Of a DNA stretch of 64,000 nucleotides, positions 16,808 to 24,874 are shown piece after piece. Source of the DNA: CAYJPA01 sp964371945 (GTDB taxonomy: Bacteria; Chloroflexota; Chloroflexia; Thermomicrobiales; UBA6265); the NCBI GenBank assembly GCA_964371945.1, contig CAYJPA010000022.1, positions 1 to 64,000 on the forward strand, read 5' to 3'. The notes under the pieces are model-generated. The model was not told the DNA's origin. It saw only the letters and a program-made list of their open reading frames with translations, and did not search any database. The first letter of the stretch is position 1. The number at the start of each line of letters is the position of its first letter. Made by a program: the position numbers and the translations under genes.

Positions 16808-17593
16808 TCAGATCGATCCGACCCGCATTTCCTCTCGCACAAAGAGATCTCGCCATCGCGGCACGAATCCGAGCCGCTCGGCGGTCGTTTCAAAATGGAC
16901 GATCAATGCCGCCTGCGCGGCGCGGCCGTCGCGGGCGAGCGCTGCTTGTACGATCGCTTCATGTTGCGCGAGATCCTGAATGATCTTTTCCGGGGCGTAT
17001 CCGTTGACTCCACCTCCTCCGACGGCCAGCGCATAGACCGCGTCAAGCATCGCGACAATGAACCGGTTGTCGGCACGACTCATGATCACGCGGTGCAATC
17101 CGAGATCTCCGGCAGTATCCGTTTTGCCGGCTTCCGCGGTGGTGCGGATGATCTCCCATAGCCGCCGAATCTCGGCCAGATCGTCGTCGGTCAGCCGTTC
17201 GACCGCGTCGCTGGCGGCGGCGATTTCGAGCAGACAGCGGATTTCAATGAGCTCGCGCTCGCTGAAGCTTTGGATGAGGACCTGGGTCGTGAAGTGATTG
17301 AGGTAGGTTTCGGCCTCGAATGCGCGTACGAACCGGCCGACGCCCTTGCGGGCTTCGAGCACACCGACCGCTTCGAGCCCCTTCATCGCTTCGCGCACGA
17401 GCGGGCGGCCGACGCCGAGTTGCGACGCGAACCACGATTCGCCGGGCAGGCGGTCGCCCGGTTGCAGCTCGTTCTTCGCGATGTACTCCTTGATCCGCTC
17501 GTCGACTTCTTCCAGCCGCGAAACCGGAGAGAAGGGGCGAATCGGATAGCCGTTGGCCGGAGCGGGTGAGCCCGTGACTCGATCGGCGCACAT
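16808..17593 (-). CDS. GntR family regulator, FCD (FadR) subfamily
   Basis: The 261-residue protein has an N-terminal winged helix (about residues 25-95: IKEYIAKNELQPGDRLPGE, then VGRPLVREAMKGLEAVGVLE) and a C-terminal all-helical FCD domain (about 105-240). FCD domains bind metal and small carboxylates such as sugar acids or keto acids. The conserved Asp/His ligands are likely in GDLGLHRVIM and QHEAIVQAAL. It is the first gene of the catabolic operon. A strong promoter and a perfect inverted repeat at the transcription start (17615-17663) point to self-repression relieved by a pathway sugar acid. Confidence 0.94.
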   Translation of the reverse strand: MCADRVTGSPAPANGYPIRPFSPVSRLEEVDERIKEYIAKNELQPGDRLPGESWFASQLGVGRPLVREAMKGLEAVGVLEARKGVGRFVRAFEAETYLNHFTTQVLIQSFSERELIEIRCLLEIAAASDAVERLTDDDLAEIRRLWEIIRTTAEAGKTDTAGDLGLHRVIMSRADNRFIVAMLDAVYALAVGGGGVNGYAPEKIIQDLAQHEAIVQAALARDGRAAQAALIVHFETTAERLGFVPRWRDLFVREEMRVGSI

Positions 17594-17614
17594 GACGGAT
17601 AGATCCTCAACTGA

Positions 17615-17634
17615 CCTGTAAGATGTCTTACAGG
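17615..17634 (-). promoter_or_regulatory. GntR-family operator, perfect 9-bp inverted repeat
   Basis: CCTGTAAGATGTCTTACAGG has two exact nine-base arms around TG. It starts one base after the -10 box of the operon promoter and covers the expected transcription start, the classic place for a repressor. The TGTAAGA half sites suit a homodimeric winged-helix protein. Confidence 0.75.
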
Positions 17635-17635
17635 C

Positions 17636-17663
17636 ATTGTAGAGACGGAAACCGCCCTGTCAA
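17636..17663 (-). promoter_or_regulatory. Sigma70-type promoter of the GntR/sugar operon
   Basis: On the minus strand TTGACA (17658-17663) and TACAAT (17636-17641) are 16 bases apart. The -35 is a perfect consensus and the -10 differs by one base. The start of transcription should lie inside the operator at about 17629. Confidence 0.7.
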
Positions 17664-18023
17664 GCCCCCGTGTAATGGAGTCAACTCCCCAAGAAAATCA
17701 ATCAATCGCGGCGGCTAATGCACCGCCATTCGACGGTCATGTTCCCGGCTCCTGGACCGTTGTTCAAATTGAGGCCACGTGGCCTTACCTGGAGATCGGG
17801 CGGATCCTGGTTTCGAGCATGACTTGCCGCGCGCCCGTAACCGGCGATCGACCGCGTGTGTCAGCCGGCTGCGCGGCGCATCGTATCAAAAGTGCCCGGG
17901 ACCAAGGGCCGACGGCGAACCGCGGCGGAAATCGAGACGCACGAGCTCAGCGAAGTGCACGCCACCGTTCGATGTTTCTCGAAAACCGAAGCAGGGTTTG
18001 GCGTCATCGATCGCCCCGTGGCC

Positions 18024-18040
18024 ATTACCTGACAGGTAAT
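18024..18040. promoter_or_regulatory. Perfect 17-base palindrome (orphan operator candidate)
   Basis: ATTACCTGACAGGTAAT has eight-base arms around one central base. No gene with an obvious promoter starts right beside it; the nearest is the Cys-rich protein 290 bases to the right. The half site shares CCTG with the GntR operator, but the two are not the same sequence. Confidence 0.45.
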
Positions 18041-18164
18041 ACGTAGCACCAGGGTCAGAGGTCGCGGATTGGCATCGGCGTCTGCTGCTAAATGAGACGA
18101 AGCCATCAAAAGCTCCGGATTGTAAGGAACGTTCCAGTACATTGATAGAACGATTCGTCGCTGA

Positions 18165-18193
18165 TTGTGTATTGCGAACATGAGTGATAGAAT
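18165..18193 (+). promoter_or_regulatory. Possible promoter of the Cys-rich protein gene
   Basis: TTGTGT and TAGAAT are separated by exactly 17 bases. It would give a leader of about 130 bases before the ATG at 18328. The -35 matches only half of the consensus. Confidence 0.35.
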
Positions 18194-18327
18194 GCAGCCA
18201 CCTCAGACAGCTTCTCGCCCGGCGCTTGAGGATCGTTCGTTCGCTTCGCGCCGGACGTCGGGATCTGCGCACCCGGTCTGGGACCGTTTCTAGGTCCGCC
18301 TCCAGACCTGAAGGGTGCTCTAATCGC

Positions 18328-19920
18328 ATGGATGCTCATCGCTTTGATACCTTTGCCAAGACCTTTGCTTCATCGACGAATCGCCGCCGTGTCATCGGTC
18401 TCTTGCTGGGCGGAATCACGACAAGCATCTTCCCGTGGATCACGAAATCGAATGCTGCCGAGTGCCGCTTGCCGGGGCGCACCTGTGACGACTCTGTTCC
18501 CTGCTGCATGGGCCACTGCGGAGAAAAAGACGACAAGGGCAACCGGAGATGCGTCTGCCCCGATGGCCTGGCCGTTTGCCACAGCGTCTGCGTCGATCTC
18601 GAAGTAGATCCAGCCAATTGCGGCGATTGCGATAATGCCTGTACGTCAAGTGAATCACCTGTCACCTGTCAGGATGGTAATTGCGTCGAACTGGCTTCGC
18701 CGAAATGCCCAACGTGCGGTCGTTGCCAGCAGTGTGACCCCGCTGGCTGCTCGGAATGCGAGGATCCGTGCCTAGCTGAGGCACTTTGCAAGGAGGCCAG
18801 CCGGAATCTCGACTATGCGCGCATCCATGTGGCTTTGACGACACGCGGATTCGAACCGAATGGCGATCTCGCGGCGGTGGTGATTGTCGACGGCGGCTCG
18901 CCGAGCGGTTCAAATTCGGCCATTGGAGCGCGGTTCGTGAATCCGATAATAGCCGGTGAAGAAGCGCTTTTGTTTTACGTTCCAGGACTTGGCAGCGATC
19001 CAGCCTCGATCGCGATCGTCACCCAGGATGGAGCGCCAATTCTCGGGCTTGCTATCGGCACGACCGGCAGAGTCGAAGAAGTAACCGCATCCGGCGATGT
19101 AGCTCGTCTCGCCGAATCCGCCGCTGGTCTCCGGGCGATGCTACCGCTCGCGGCGAGCGACATCGAATGCGCCAAGTGCCATGAAAACTGCGATTCGTTG
19201 AATAGCGCTTCTGGCAATGCAGTGGTCTGCACCCTCGTTGGGTTCGGCGCCTGCTCAAAAGCCAAGAATCCGTATGCGGTTCTTGCCTGCGGTGCAGGCG
19301 CGGCCTATGTCTGCAACAAGAGCAGTGCCGCGTGCAACGAGGTCGTCTGTGAAATGATGTTGGATTGTCCGCACGTGTGCGATTCCGTTTGCGAGGCGCC
19401 GGGCCCCACGGAAGGCACGTGCGTCGACAAATGCACCAAACCGAACTCACGGTGCCGTGCTCAAAAATGCTTCTGCAAGTACGTCACGTGCGGTGAGGAT
19501 TGCTGCGGTCAAGGCGAGTATTGTAAGGGAGGCGCCTGCGTTCCGGATTGTGGTCCCTGCTGGTTTCCGAATAACGACGGTCAGTGCTTCGACGTTTGCA
19601 AGCCGGTGAACGCCGGTCAGGATGCCGGAGAATGCTGCGCCGGTCCAAACACGCCGAGGGGCGTCTGTTGTCTGTCGCGGGAGCATTGCTGCGAAGGCAC
19701 GTGCAAGGACAAAGTCAAGAACCCGCCTTGCGGACAGGGAGAAGCAGCGCGGTGTTGCCCAGACGACTCCTTCTGCGCACAAGGCAGTGAAGGCATCGAA
19801 GTCTGCTGCCTTGATGAGCTCATGTGTGGCGGGATCTGTTGCGGCGGCGATGAAGATTGCATCGGCGGCAAATGTTGCCCGATGAGCATGCAATCTCCCC
19901 AGGGCGGCTGCTTCTTGTAG
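18328..19920 (+). CDS. Cysteine-rich Tat-exported protein of unknown function
   Basis: The 530-residue product starts MDAHRFDTFAK followed by a twin-arginine signal (NRRRVIGLLLGGITTSIF, residues about 16-34). The mature part is packed with cysteines in small clusters, such as CVCPDGLAVCHSVC, CPTCGRCQQC, CGEDCCGQGEYC and CCGGDEDCIGGKCC. These resemble disulfide-rich EGF/keratin-like repeats. A cysteine-poor globular stretch (about residues 170-280) lies between two cysteine-rich halves. It is probably a folded surface or cell-wall protein stabilised by disulfides. A start at 18184 is open, but the ATG at 18328 matches the typical N-terminus of such proteins. No enzymatic motif was seen. Confidence 0.85.
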   Translation: MDAHRFDTFAKTFASSTNRRRVIGLLLGGITTSIFPWITKSNAAECRLPGRTCDDSVPCCMGHCGEKDDKGNRRCVCPDGLAVCHSVCVDLEVDPANCGDCDNACTSSESPVTCQDGNCVELASPKCPTCGRCQQCDPAGCSECEDPCLAEALCKEASRNLDYARIHVALTTRGFEPNGDLAAVVIVDGGSPSGSNSAIGARFVNPIIAGEEALLFYVPGLGSDPASIAIVTQDGAPILGLAIGTTGRVEEVTASGDVARLAESAAGLRAMLPLAASDIECAKCHENCDSLNSASGNAVVCTLVGFGACSKAKNPYAVLACGAGAAYVCNKSSAACNEVVCEMMLDCPHVCDSVCEAPGPTEGTCVDKCTKPNSRCRAQKCFCKYVTCGEDCCGQGEYCKGGACVPDCGPCWFPNNDGQCFDVCKPVNAGQDAGECCAGPNTPRGVCCLSREHCCEGTCKDKVKNPPCGQGEAARCCPDDSFCAQGSEGIEVCCLDELMCGGICCGGDEDCIGGKCCPMSMQSPQGGCFL

Positions 19921-19927
19921 GTTATCG

Positions 19928-20767
19928 TTAGCCGTAAATTTCGTCAGTTGCGCTCCAACCCAGAAGCAGCACCGCCAGGAACGCTTTCCATGCGCTGACT
20001 GCATCTTCCCCGGTATAGGCGACCTCCCGCGGCGTTCGTCGGACGCTCCCCGGCACCAAACTCGCCATCAATGCCTCGGCAGTTGATGAGAAGGTGACGG
20101 CCAGTTCAATCGGGCCGTCCAACTCGTATGGCTTGAATTCTCCGGCGTTGGACCGCTCAACTGCTCTCTTGGCGGCGGATGTGATATTGGCATGGCTCCG
20201 CCGCGGTGAAAGGCAACGTGCGGTCCAGCGGTCAAGCGCGTATTTTGTCAGTCCGAATTCGACACCGGGCAGTGTCTCTCGAAGCTCTTTTTCGTAGAGA
20301 TCATCGCCGCTCGCAAAGACGACCGGAACTCCGAATTGACCAGCAACCGCCGCGTTGATCTCACTCTCGCCGACCGGCTTGCCGTTCATCCGGATCTCAA
20401 CGATTTCGCGGCCAAGGATCGTTTCGTTGCCGACGCCGTCGGAGTCGCCGGTGCGCGCGTGATAGCCGAGAAAGAAGAGTACGTCCGCGTCCTGAACGCC
20501 CTCGACCATACAGAGGTGCTTGTGGAAGCCTTTGATGAGATCGGCGCGTGGATCGAGCTGCTCGATCAACACGTTGGTCATCGTCCAGTGGCTGTCGTTC
20601 ACGACAACCTGTGACGCACCGCCTTGAAACGCGCCTTCGATCGCGGCATTGACGTCCGCCGTCATCATGACGCGCATCCACTCCCAGTGCGGTTTGCCAA
20701 AGAGCAGCTCAGTAGTGTTCGTCACGCCGGTCACGCCCTCGGCATCCGCTGAAATCAGGACTCGCAT
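19928..20767 (-). CDS. dppA: M55 family D-aminopeptidase (DppA type)
   Basis: The 279-residue protein matches DppA D-aminopeptidases, zinc enzymes that release N-terminal D-amino acids such as D-Ala. Metal ligands fall at the family positions: Asp8 and Glu10 in ISADAEGVTG, His60 in VNDSHW, His103 in GYHAR and Glu134 in VGESEIN. Members form self-compartmentalised rings in the cytoplasm. GGAG stands four bases before the ATG at 20767; the frame continues to 21145 but has no such site. It may recycle D-amino-acid peptides from the cell wall. It has no visible operon partner and is convergent with the Cys-rich gene (7 bases apart). Confidence 0.93.
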   Translation of the reverse strand: MRVLISADAEGVTGVTNTTELLFGKPHWEWMRVMMTADVNAAIEGAFQGGASQVVVNDSHWTMTNVLIEQLDPRADLIKGFHKHLCMVEGVQDADVLFFLGYHARTGDSDGVGNETILGREIVEIRMNGKPVGESEINAAVAGQFGVPVVFASGDDLYEKELRETLPGVEFGLTKYALDRWTARCLSPRRSHANITSAAKRAVERSNAGEFKPYELDGPIELAVTFSSTAEALMASLVPGSVRRTPREVAYTGEDAVSAWKAFLAVLLLGWSATDEIYG

Positions 20768-20962
20768 CTCATAAATCTCCGTATGGGCACTCGACTGCTT
20801 CTCAACGAGCGGCGATTCTCTCCTGTTGCTTGGCGAATCGCAATAATCCGGACAGCATTCGACCAGTTTCGGTTCTGCAATACGGCGAGGTCGCACCAAC
20901 ATTGCGCGACCTAACGGTTCAAATTGAAAGGATGAGGGATGCGTTTCTATGAACTCTAGCCG

Positions 20963-21365
20963 ATGATCACGACTCCGGCGCTGATTGAGGCCCGGGACTT
21001 CTATATCCGGCAATTTGGGCTCAAGGTTGAGCTCGAGGCATTTTGGTACGTTTACCTCGGAGGAGAAGCCGACGGCGACTCTCGCGGCGGCGCGATCGCG
21101 TTGATTCATCCGGATCATCCGTCTCGCCCCCCGGATCCGACACATTTGATGGACGCGGAGTCACGCTCTCGATGGACGTTGCGGATGCCAAGTCAATCCA
21201 CGACGCACTCATTCTCTCCGGCGCACCGATCACCTATCCGCTCACCGACGAAGAGTGGGAACAACGCCGCTTCATGGCTATCGATCCGCCGGTGTCCAGG
21301 TCGACGTAGTGGAGCAGACAACGCCCCGGCCTGGTTACTGGGAGCAATATCCGCCTGAGAAGTAA
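20963..21365 (+). pseudogene. VOC (glyoxalase/bleomycin-resistance) protein with two frameshifts
   Basis: Three frames in turn make one VOC-fold protein of about 133 residues. Frame one gives ITTPALIEARDFYIRQFGL to IALIHPDHPSRP. After a run of six C (near 21130) frame two gives GRGVTLSMDVADAKSIHDAL to EEWEQRRFMAIDP. Near 21285 frame three gives GVQVDVVEQTTPRPGYWEQY and a stop at 21365. The order and spacing are those of an intact beta-alpha-beta-beta-beta unit pair, so the loss is recent or is a sequencing error. VOC proteins bind metal and act in detoxification or isomerisation; the substrate is unknown. Confidence 0.75.
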
Positions 21366-21403
21366 CCGACCCCATCAGAGCTCTGCTCGGGTATGCTCAT
21401 GGA

Positions 21404-22042
21404 ATGCAGGCATATCCTCGGACCATCGCGAAATCAGGCAGCCACGAGATCGTAGTCAAGAAGTCGCGCTTTATCTGCTCGCTCTTCAGGGCAACGACAG
21501 AGGATGAAGCCCGTGCGGCGATCGATGACGTCAAGCGGCACCATTGGGATGCGAATCACAACTGCTCGGCGTACCGGCTAGGAGCAGGTGGACAATTGCA
21601 GCGATCGAACGACGACGGCGAACCTGCCGGCACGGCCGGTACGCCCATTCTGGCGGTCCTTAACCGTCGCGAACTGACAGACACGGTTGCGGTCGTCACC
21701 CGGTACTTTGGCGGAACCCTGTTGGGCGCGGGCGGGCTGATCCGTGCTTACGGGCATGCGGTTTCGGAAACGGTCGATCTCGTCGGGATCGTCGAGCGTC
21801 GTCCTGTTGCACTGATCGCAGTCGAGGCTGAGCACCGCGACGCCGGTCGCCTGGAGAACGCGCTACGGACGGCGGGTTACGCGCTTGGTCCGGTCTCTCA
21901 TTCGGTTCGCGTGACGTTCGAAGTGCGGTTGAACGAGGACGATCTTCCGGCATTCGAAGCCTGGTTGGCAGATACGACCAATGGCCGGAGCCGAGCCCGG
22001 GTGGCGGGAGTTGTCCACGTCGAAGCTCCGGTTAGTGCTTAG
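21404..22042 (+). CDS. yigZ: YigZ/IMPACT family protein (UPF0029)
   Basis: The 212-residue protein has the IMPACT N-terminal domain: KKSRFICSLFRATTEDEARA, HHWDANHNCSAYRLG, SNDDGEPAGTAGTPIL and VTRYFGGTLLGAGGLIRAY are its signatures. The C-terminal part carries the ferredoxin-like DUF1949 domain. Family members bind nucleic acid or ribosomes and are linked to translation and stress control in other organisms. Length is normal for the family. It follows the broken VOC gene by 38 bases on the same strand. Confidence 0.93.
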   Translation: MQAYPRTIAKSGSHEIVVKKSRFICSLFRATTEDEARAAIDDVKRHHWDANHNCSAYRLGAGGQLQRSNDDGEPAGTAGTPILAVLNRRELTDTVAVVTRYFGGTLLGAGGLIRAYGHAVSETVDLVGIVERRPVALIAVEAEHRDAGRLENALRTAGYALGPVSHSVRVTFEVRLNEDDLPAFEAWLADTTNGRSRARVAGVVHVEAPVSA

Positions 22043-22240
22043 CCGAAGTCTGAGCTGGGACACGTTCGGGTCAACTCAACGCACCAGCCGATCCCGGGAG
22101 TTCCGTGCAGGAGTATGCTCAGCTTATGCAAGAGACCGCTCACTTATGTTCCGCGTTCGGCACTACGTCCGCTTTTCGCGAATCCTGGCATCGAGATGGC
22201 ATATCATTTGCCGGCGCGAGCAATGCGAGGGGTGCTGCTC

Positions 22241-22258
22241 GCCGGTGATTTTACCGGC
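22241..22258 (+). repeat. Small hairpin in the leader of the propeller gene
   Basis: GCCGGT and ACCGGC flank GATTTT about 30 bases before the start codon at 22289. It could shape the leader; no known riboswitch pattern is evident. Confidence 0.25.
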
Positions 22259-22288
22259 ACGGAGAATTCAATCGGGAGGTGTTTGTCG

Positions 22289-23506
22289 ATGCATCGTTTC
22301 GGTCGATTGCTCTTGGCGCTGGGTATTGGCGTCCTGGGCATGACGGGAATCACATTGAGTGCGGCCCAGGAAGCGTCGCCGGTCGCTGGACCGGGGTTGG
22401 CGCCGGCGGGTTGCGTTGTGGTCGCGGACGGACTGATCAATCCGCGATTTGTAGCCCTCGCGAGCGACGGCACCCTGTACATCACCGAAGCGGGAAGCGG
22501 CGGCAGTGAGCTGCTCGTGCCTGCTGACTCCGATGACGCCCGCCAGGCCGAGGGTACACCAGAGGAGGGTGCGGCTACAGAGGGCGATGCTGCTTCACCG
22601 CTCACTCGTGGGAGCTCCGGCCGGGTAACCGCTGTTTCGCCGGAAGGAGTGCAAACAGTCATCATGGACGGCCTTCCCTCATACACCGAGGGTGTGGGTC
22701 CAACAGGTATTGTGCTTGGCGATGGCGTGATCTGGATAACGGTCGGTGGTGCTGCTGTGTTGGCCGGCGCTGAGCCGATGGAGAATGAGAACAGCGTACT
22801 TCGATACGACATCGCATCCGGCGAGGTAACGCTGGTTGCCGAACTTGGCTCCTTCGAAAAAGAGAACAACCCAGACGGTACCGACGTCAACCCTAACCTC
22901 TATGGCATGGGTCTCGGAGCCGAAGGCTGGCTTTACGTCAACGATGCCGGCGGCAATACAATCTACCGGGTCAATCCGGCTACGGGTGAGTTTGCTCTGC
23001 TCGGTGTTGTTCCTGGCCCGACGTTCCCCGAAACGGGGTCGCCGGACGCCGAGGCCTCTCCGATCGCGGATGAGGAGCTCCTCGGATCGCCGCAGGCTGT
23101 TCCCACTGGTTTGCATGTTGGCGCCGACGGCAACGTCTATGTCGTGACGCTCGGCGCCTTCATCCCCGGCGCTTCAGAGGTCCTGATCGCCCAGGCCAAC
23201 GGCACTTTCGTCCAAGTCGCGGCGGGCTTCAGCGTTGGGATCGGCGTGTCGCTTGGACCGGACGGATTGCTGTACGTGAGCCAGTTGGCGAGTTTTGAGA
23301 GCGATGTGCCGGGACCGGGTAGTGTCGTACGCATCAACGCCGACGGCACAACCGAAACAGTCGTCGATGGCATTTCGTTCCCGCACGGCATCACCTTCGA
23401 TGCCGCGGGCAATCTCTATGTCGTTGCCAATTCGACTGCATTCGGGCCTCCTCCGAGCGCACCAAACGGTCAGCTACTCCGCTGCGACGGGATCGCGGCA
23501 GTGTAG
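22289..23506 (+). CDS. ScyD/ScyE-like exported beta-propeller protein
   Basis: The 405-residue product begins with a signal peptide (RFGRLLLALGIGVLGMTGITLSAAQ) and a short Ser/Pro/Ala linker (EASPVAGPG). The rest is a repeat protein of NHL/SMP-30 style with blades such as LINPRFVALASDGTLYITEA, NLYGMGLGAEGWLYVNDAGG, PTGLHVGADGNVYVVTL and GISLGPDGLLYVSQ-like segments. ScyD/ScyE proteins occur in scytonemin gene clusters, but the family is broad and most members are uncharacterised. GGGAGG stands nine bases before the ATG. A hairpin terminator follows. Confidence 0.87.
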   Translation: MHRFGRLLLALGIGVLGMTGITLSAAQEASPVAGPGLAPAGCVVVADGLINPRFVALASDGTLYITEAGSGGSELLVPADSDDARQAEGTPEEGAATEGDAASPLTRGSSGRVTAVSPEGVQTVIMDGLPSYTEGVGPTGIVLGDGVIWITVGGAAVLAGAEPMENENSVLRYDIASGEVTLVAELGSFEKENNPDGTDVNPNLYGMGLGAEGWLYVNDAGGNTIYRVNPATGEFALLGVVPGPTFPETGSPDAEASPIADEELLGSPQAVPTGLHVGADGNVYVVTLGAFIPGASEVLIAQANGTFVQVAAGFSVGIGVSLGPDGLLYVSQLASFESDVPGPGSVVRINADGTTETVVDGISFPHGITFDAAGNLYVVANSTAFGPPPSAPNGQLLRCDGIAAV

Positions 23507-23530
23507 AGCCGTCCGGTATTCGACGGCTGG

Positions 23531-23572
23531 AACGAAGAGCGGGTGGGGCACGACTGCTCCACCCGCTTCGTT
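23531..23572 (+). terminator. Long imperfect hairpin, bidirectional terminator
   Basis: AACGAA plus GCGGGTGG pairs with CCACCCGC plus TTCGTT, with two unpaired bases on the left arm and a 12-base loop. It lies between the propeller gene and the convergent mini VOC frame. The T-rich right arm supports termination on the plus strand. Confidence 0.65.
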
Positions 23573-23592
23573 GTTGCCAGTCTGCTAACGAC

Positions 23593-23766
23593 TTAGGCAG
23601 TGGTTGGTTCGAAGAATGTGATCACGTTCGATTCGACATCGAGGATCGCGAGCCCGGCCTTGCATTGCCTGCGTCTAGACCCGAGCCGGTCTTGATAAAA
23701 CGCGAGAGCATGGTTGAATTCGATTACAGGGAGGACAGGAATCGCACCGAGCTTTTTCATCGACAT
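23593..23766 (-). pseudogene. Internally deleted VOC-family remnant (57 codons)
   Basis: A short minus-strand frame joins the first strand and helix of a VOC domain (IPVLPVIEFNHALAFYQDRLG) directly to the last strand (GLAILDVESNVITFFEPTTA and stop). In a normal VOC protein about 60 residues stand between these parts. The frame itself is open, so an in-frame deletion has removed the core including the usual metal ligands. It lies eight bases ahead of the stop of the next minus-strand operon. Confidence 0.6.
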
Positions 23767-23774
23767 CGAGACTA

Positions 23775-24824
23775 TTAGCGTAGTTGCACGGGCTTACCGG
23801 TTCGTGAAGATTCATAAATCGCGAGAATCAATTCCAGCGAATTGCGGGCGTCTGACCCGGTGATTGCCGGCGGGCGGCCCGCCACCACGCTCTGCAGAAA
23901 CTCCTGGATCTGCAGCACATGGAACAGAGGAAATCCCGGCTTGTCTTTGTCTTCCTCTTCCCAGCCGGCGCGCAGCGATTCCTCGCCTGGAATCGTCCAG
24001 ACGTCATTAACGCCCTGCTGACCCTCAGGGAGCTCCCAAACGCTCACGGTCGAGCCGTTGTCGCCATGAACCGACACTCGAAAACCGAAGCCGGGAGTGC
24101 CGAACGTGGTCGCTGCCTGGATCACGCCGAGTGCTCCGCCTTCGAAAACGACAGTCGCCGCGACGGTATCCTCGACATCGATGTAGGCGCCGTGCTTGAA
24201 CGTGGCGTACTTGCCGTAGACCTCGACCGGCTTGCCCATGAACCATTGGAAGTGATCGAATGAATGGACCGCCTGGTTCATCAGCACGCCGCCGCCTTCG
24301 GTCGCCCATTTTCCTCGCCACGGATCGGAGGCATAGTAATTGCGGTCGCGGTAAATCCGCACAGAGCATTCGCCAAGCGTGATTTTGCCGAGTTTGCCGT
24401 CGTCTATCGCTTTCCGCATGCGTTGCGCGGCCGGCCAGAAACGACGCTGGAAGATCACGCCGAATTGAATGCCGGCTTTGTTCGACTCCTCGATCATGCG
24501 GTCGGCCGCGTTGAGTGTAATCGTGACCGGTTTTTCACAGAGCACGTGCACACCGGCATGAGCGGCGGCAACGACGATCGCCTCGTGCGCCGGATGCGGT
24601 GTACAGACGAGCACCGCATCCACGAGTCCGCTCCCAAACAACACATTCGCATCATCGAAGACATGAGGCACGTTGTGGTTGGCGGCCATTTCGCGGGCCC
24701 GGGATTCGTCGCGATCGCAACAGGCAACGAACTCGGCTTCTTGCAGCTCGCTCAATGCCTGGGCATGAATCGCGGCGATCTTGCCGCAACCGATGAGTCC
24801 GGTTCGCACTGGAAAGGAGGTCAT
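23775..24824 (-). CDS. Gfo/Idh/MocA family oxidoreductase (third copy)
   Basis: The 349-residue protein has VRTGLIGCGKIAAIHAQAL as nucleotide-binding start, CEKPVTITLNAADRM with the catalytic lysine, and GGGVLMNQAVHSFDHFQWF, which holds the conserved His of the active site. It ends the second catabolic operon. GGAG lies six bases before the ATG at 24824. The family acts on sugars, inositol and their acids with NAD(P); the adjacent sugar-isomerase-like gene supports a polyol or sugar step. Confidence 0.93.
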   Translation of the reverse strand: MTSFPVRTGLIGCGKIAAIHAQALSELQEAEFVACCDRDESRAREMAANHNVPHVFDDANVLFGSGLVDAVLVCTPHPAHEAIVVAAAHAGVHVLCEKPVTITLNAADRMIEESNKAGIQFGVIFQRRFWPAAQRMRKAIDDGKLGKITLGECSVRIYRDRNYYASDPWRGKWATEGGGVLMNQAVHSFDHFQWFMGKPVEVYGKYATFKHGAYIDVEDTVAATVVFEGGALGVIQAATTFGTPGFGFRVSVHGDNGSTVSVWELPEGQQGVNDVWTIPGEESLRAGWEEEDKDKPGFPLFHVLQIQEFLQSVVAGRPPAITGSDARNSLELILAIYESSRTGKPVQLR

Positions 24825-24874
24825 TGGAATCTCCGTTGGTTTTTCGGGGCCAAGTGCACGCGCCGGTACGTCGT

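Larger units (their letters stand above)
17664..18327. other. Intergenic region with palindrome and promoter, no supported gene
   Basis: About 660 bases separate the GntR operon promoter from the Cys-rich protein gene. Several short frames on both strands cross it, but none has a ribosome site, a recognised family or a length above 150 codons. One plus-strand frame ending at about 18033 has protein-like composition and could be a gene fragment. The region holds a 17-base palindrome (18024-18040) and a promoter-like pair (18165-18193). Confidence 0.5.

Noticed and set aside
17835..18033. Short plus-strand open frame ending ELSEVHATVRCFSKTEAGFG and about ten more residues
   Set aside because: It reads like real protein but has no start signal and no identified relative; kept only as a possible fragment in the intergenic entry.
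17675..18046. 123-codon plus-strand frame in the intergenic region
   Set aside because: No ribosome site, no recognised domain, and other frames of equal length overlap it on both strands.
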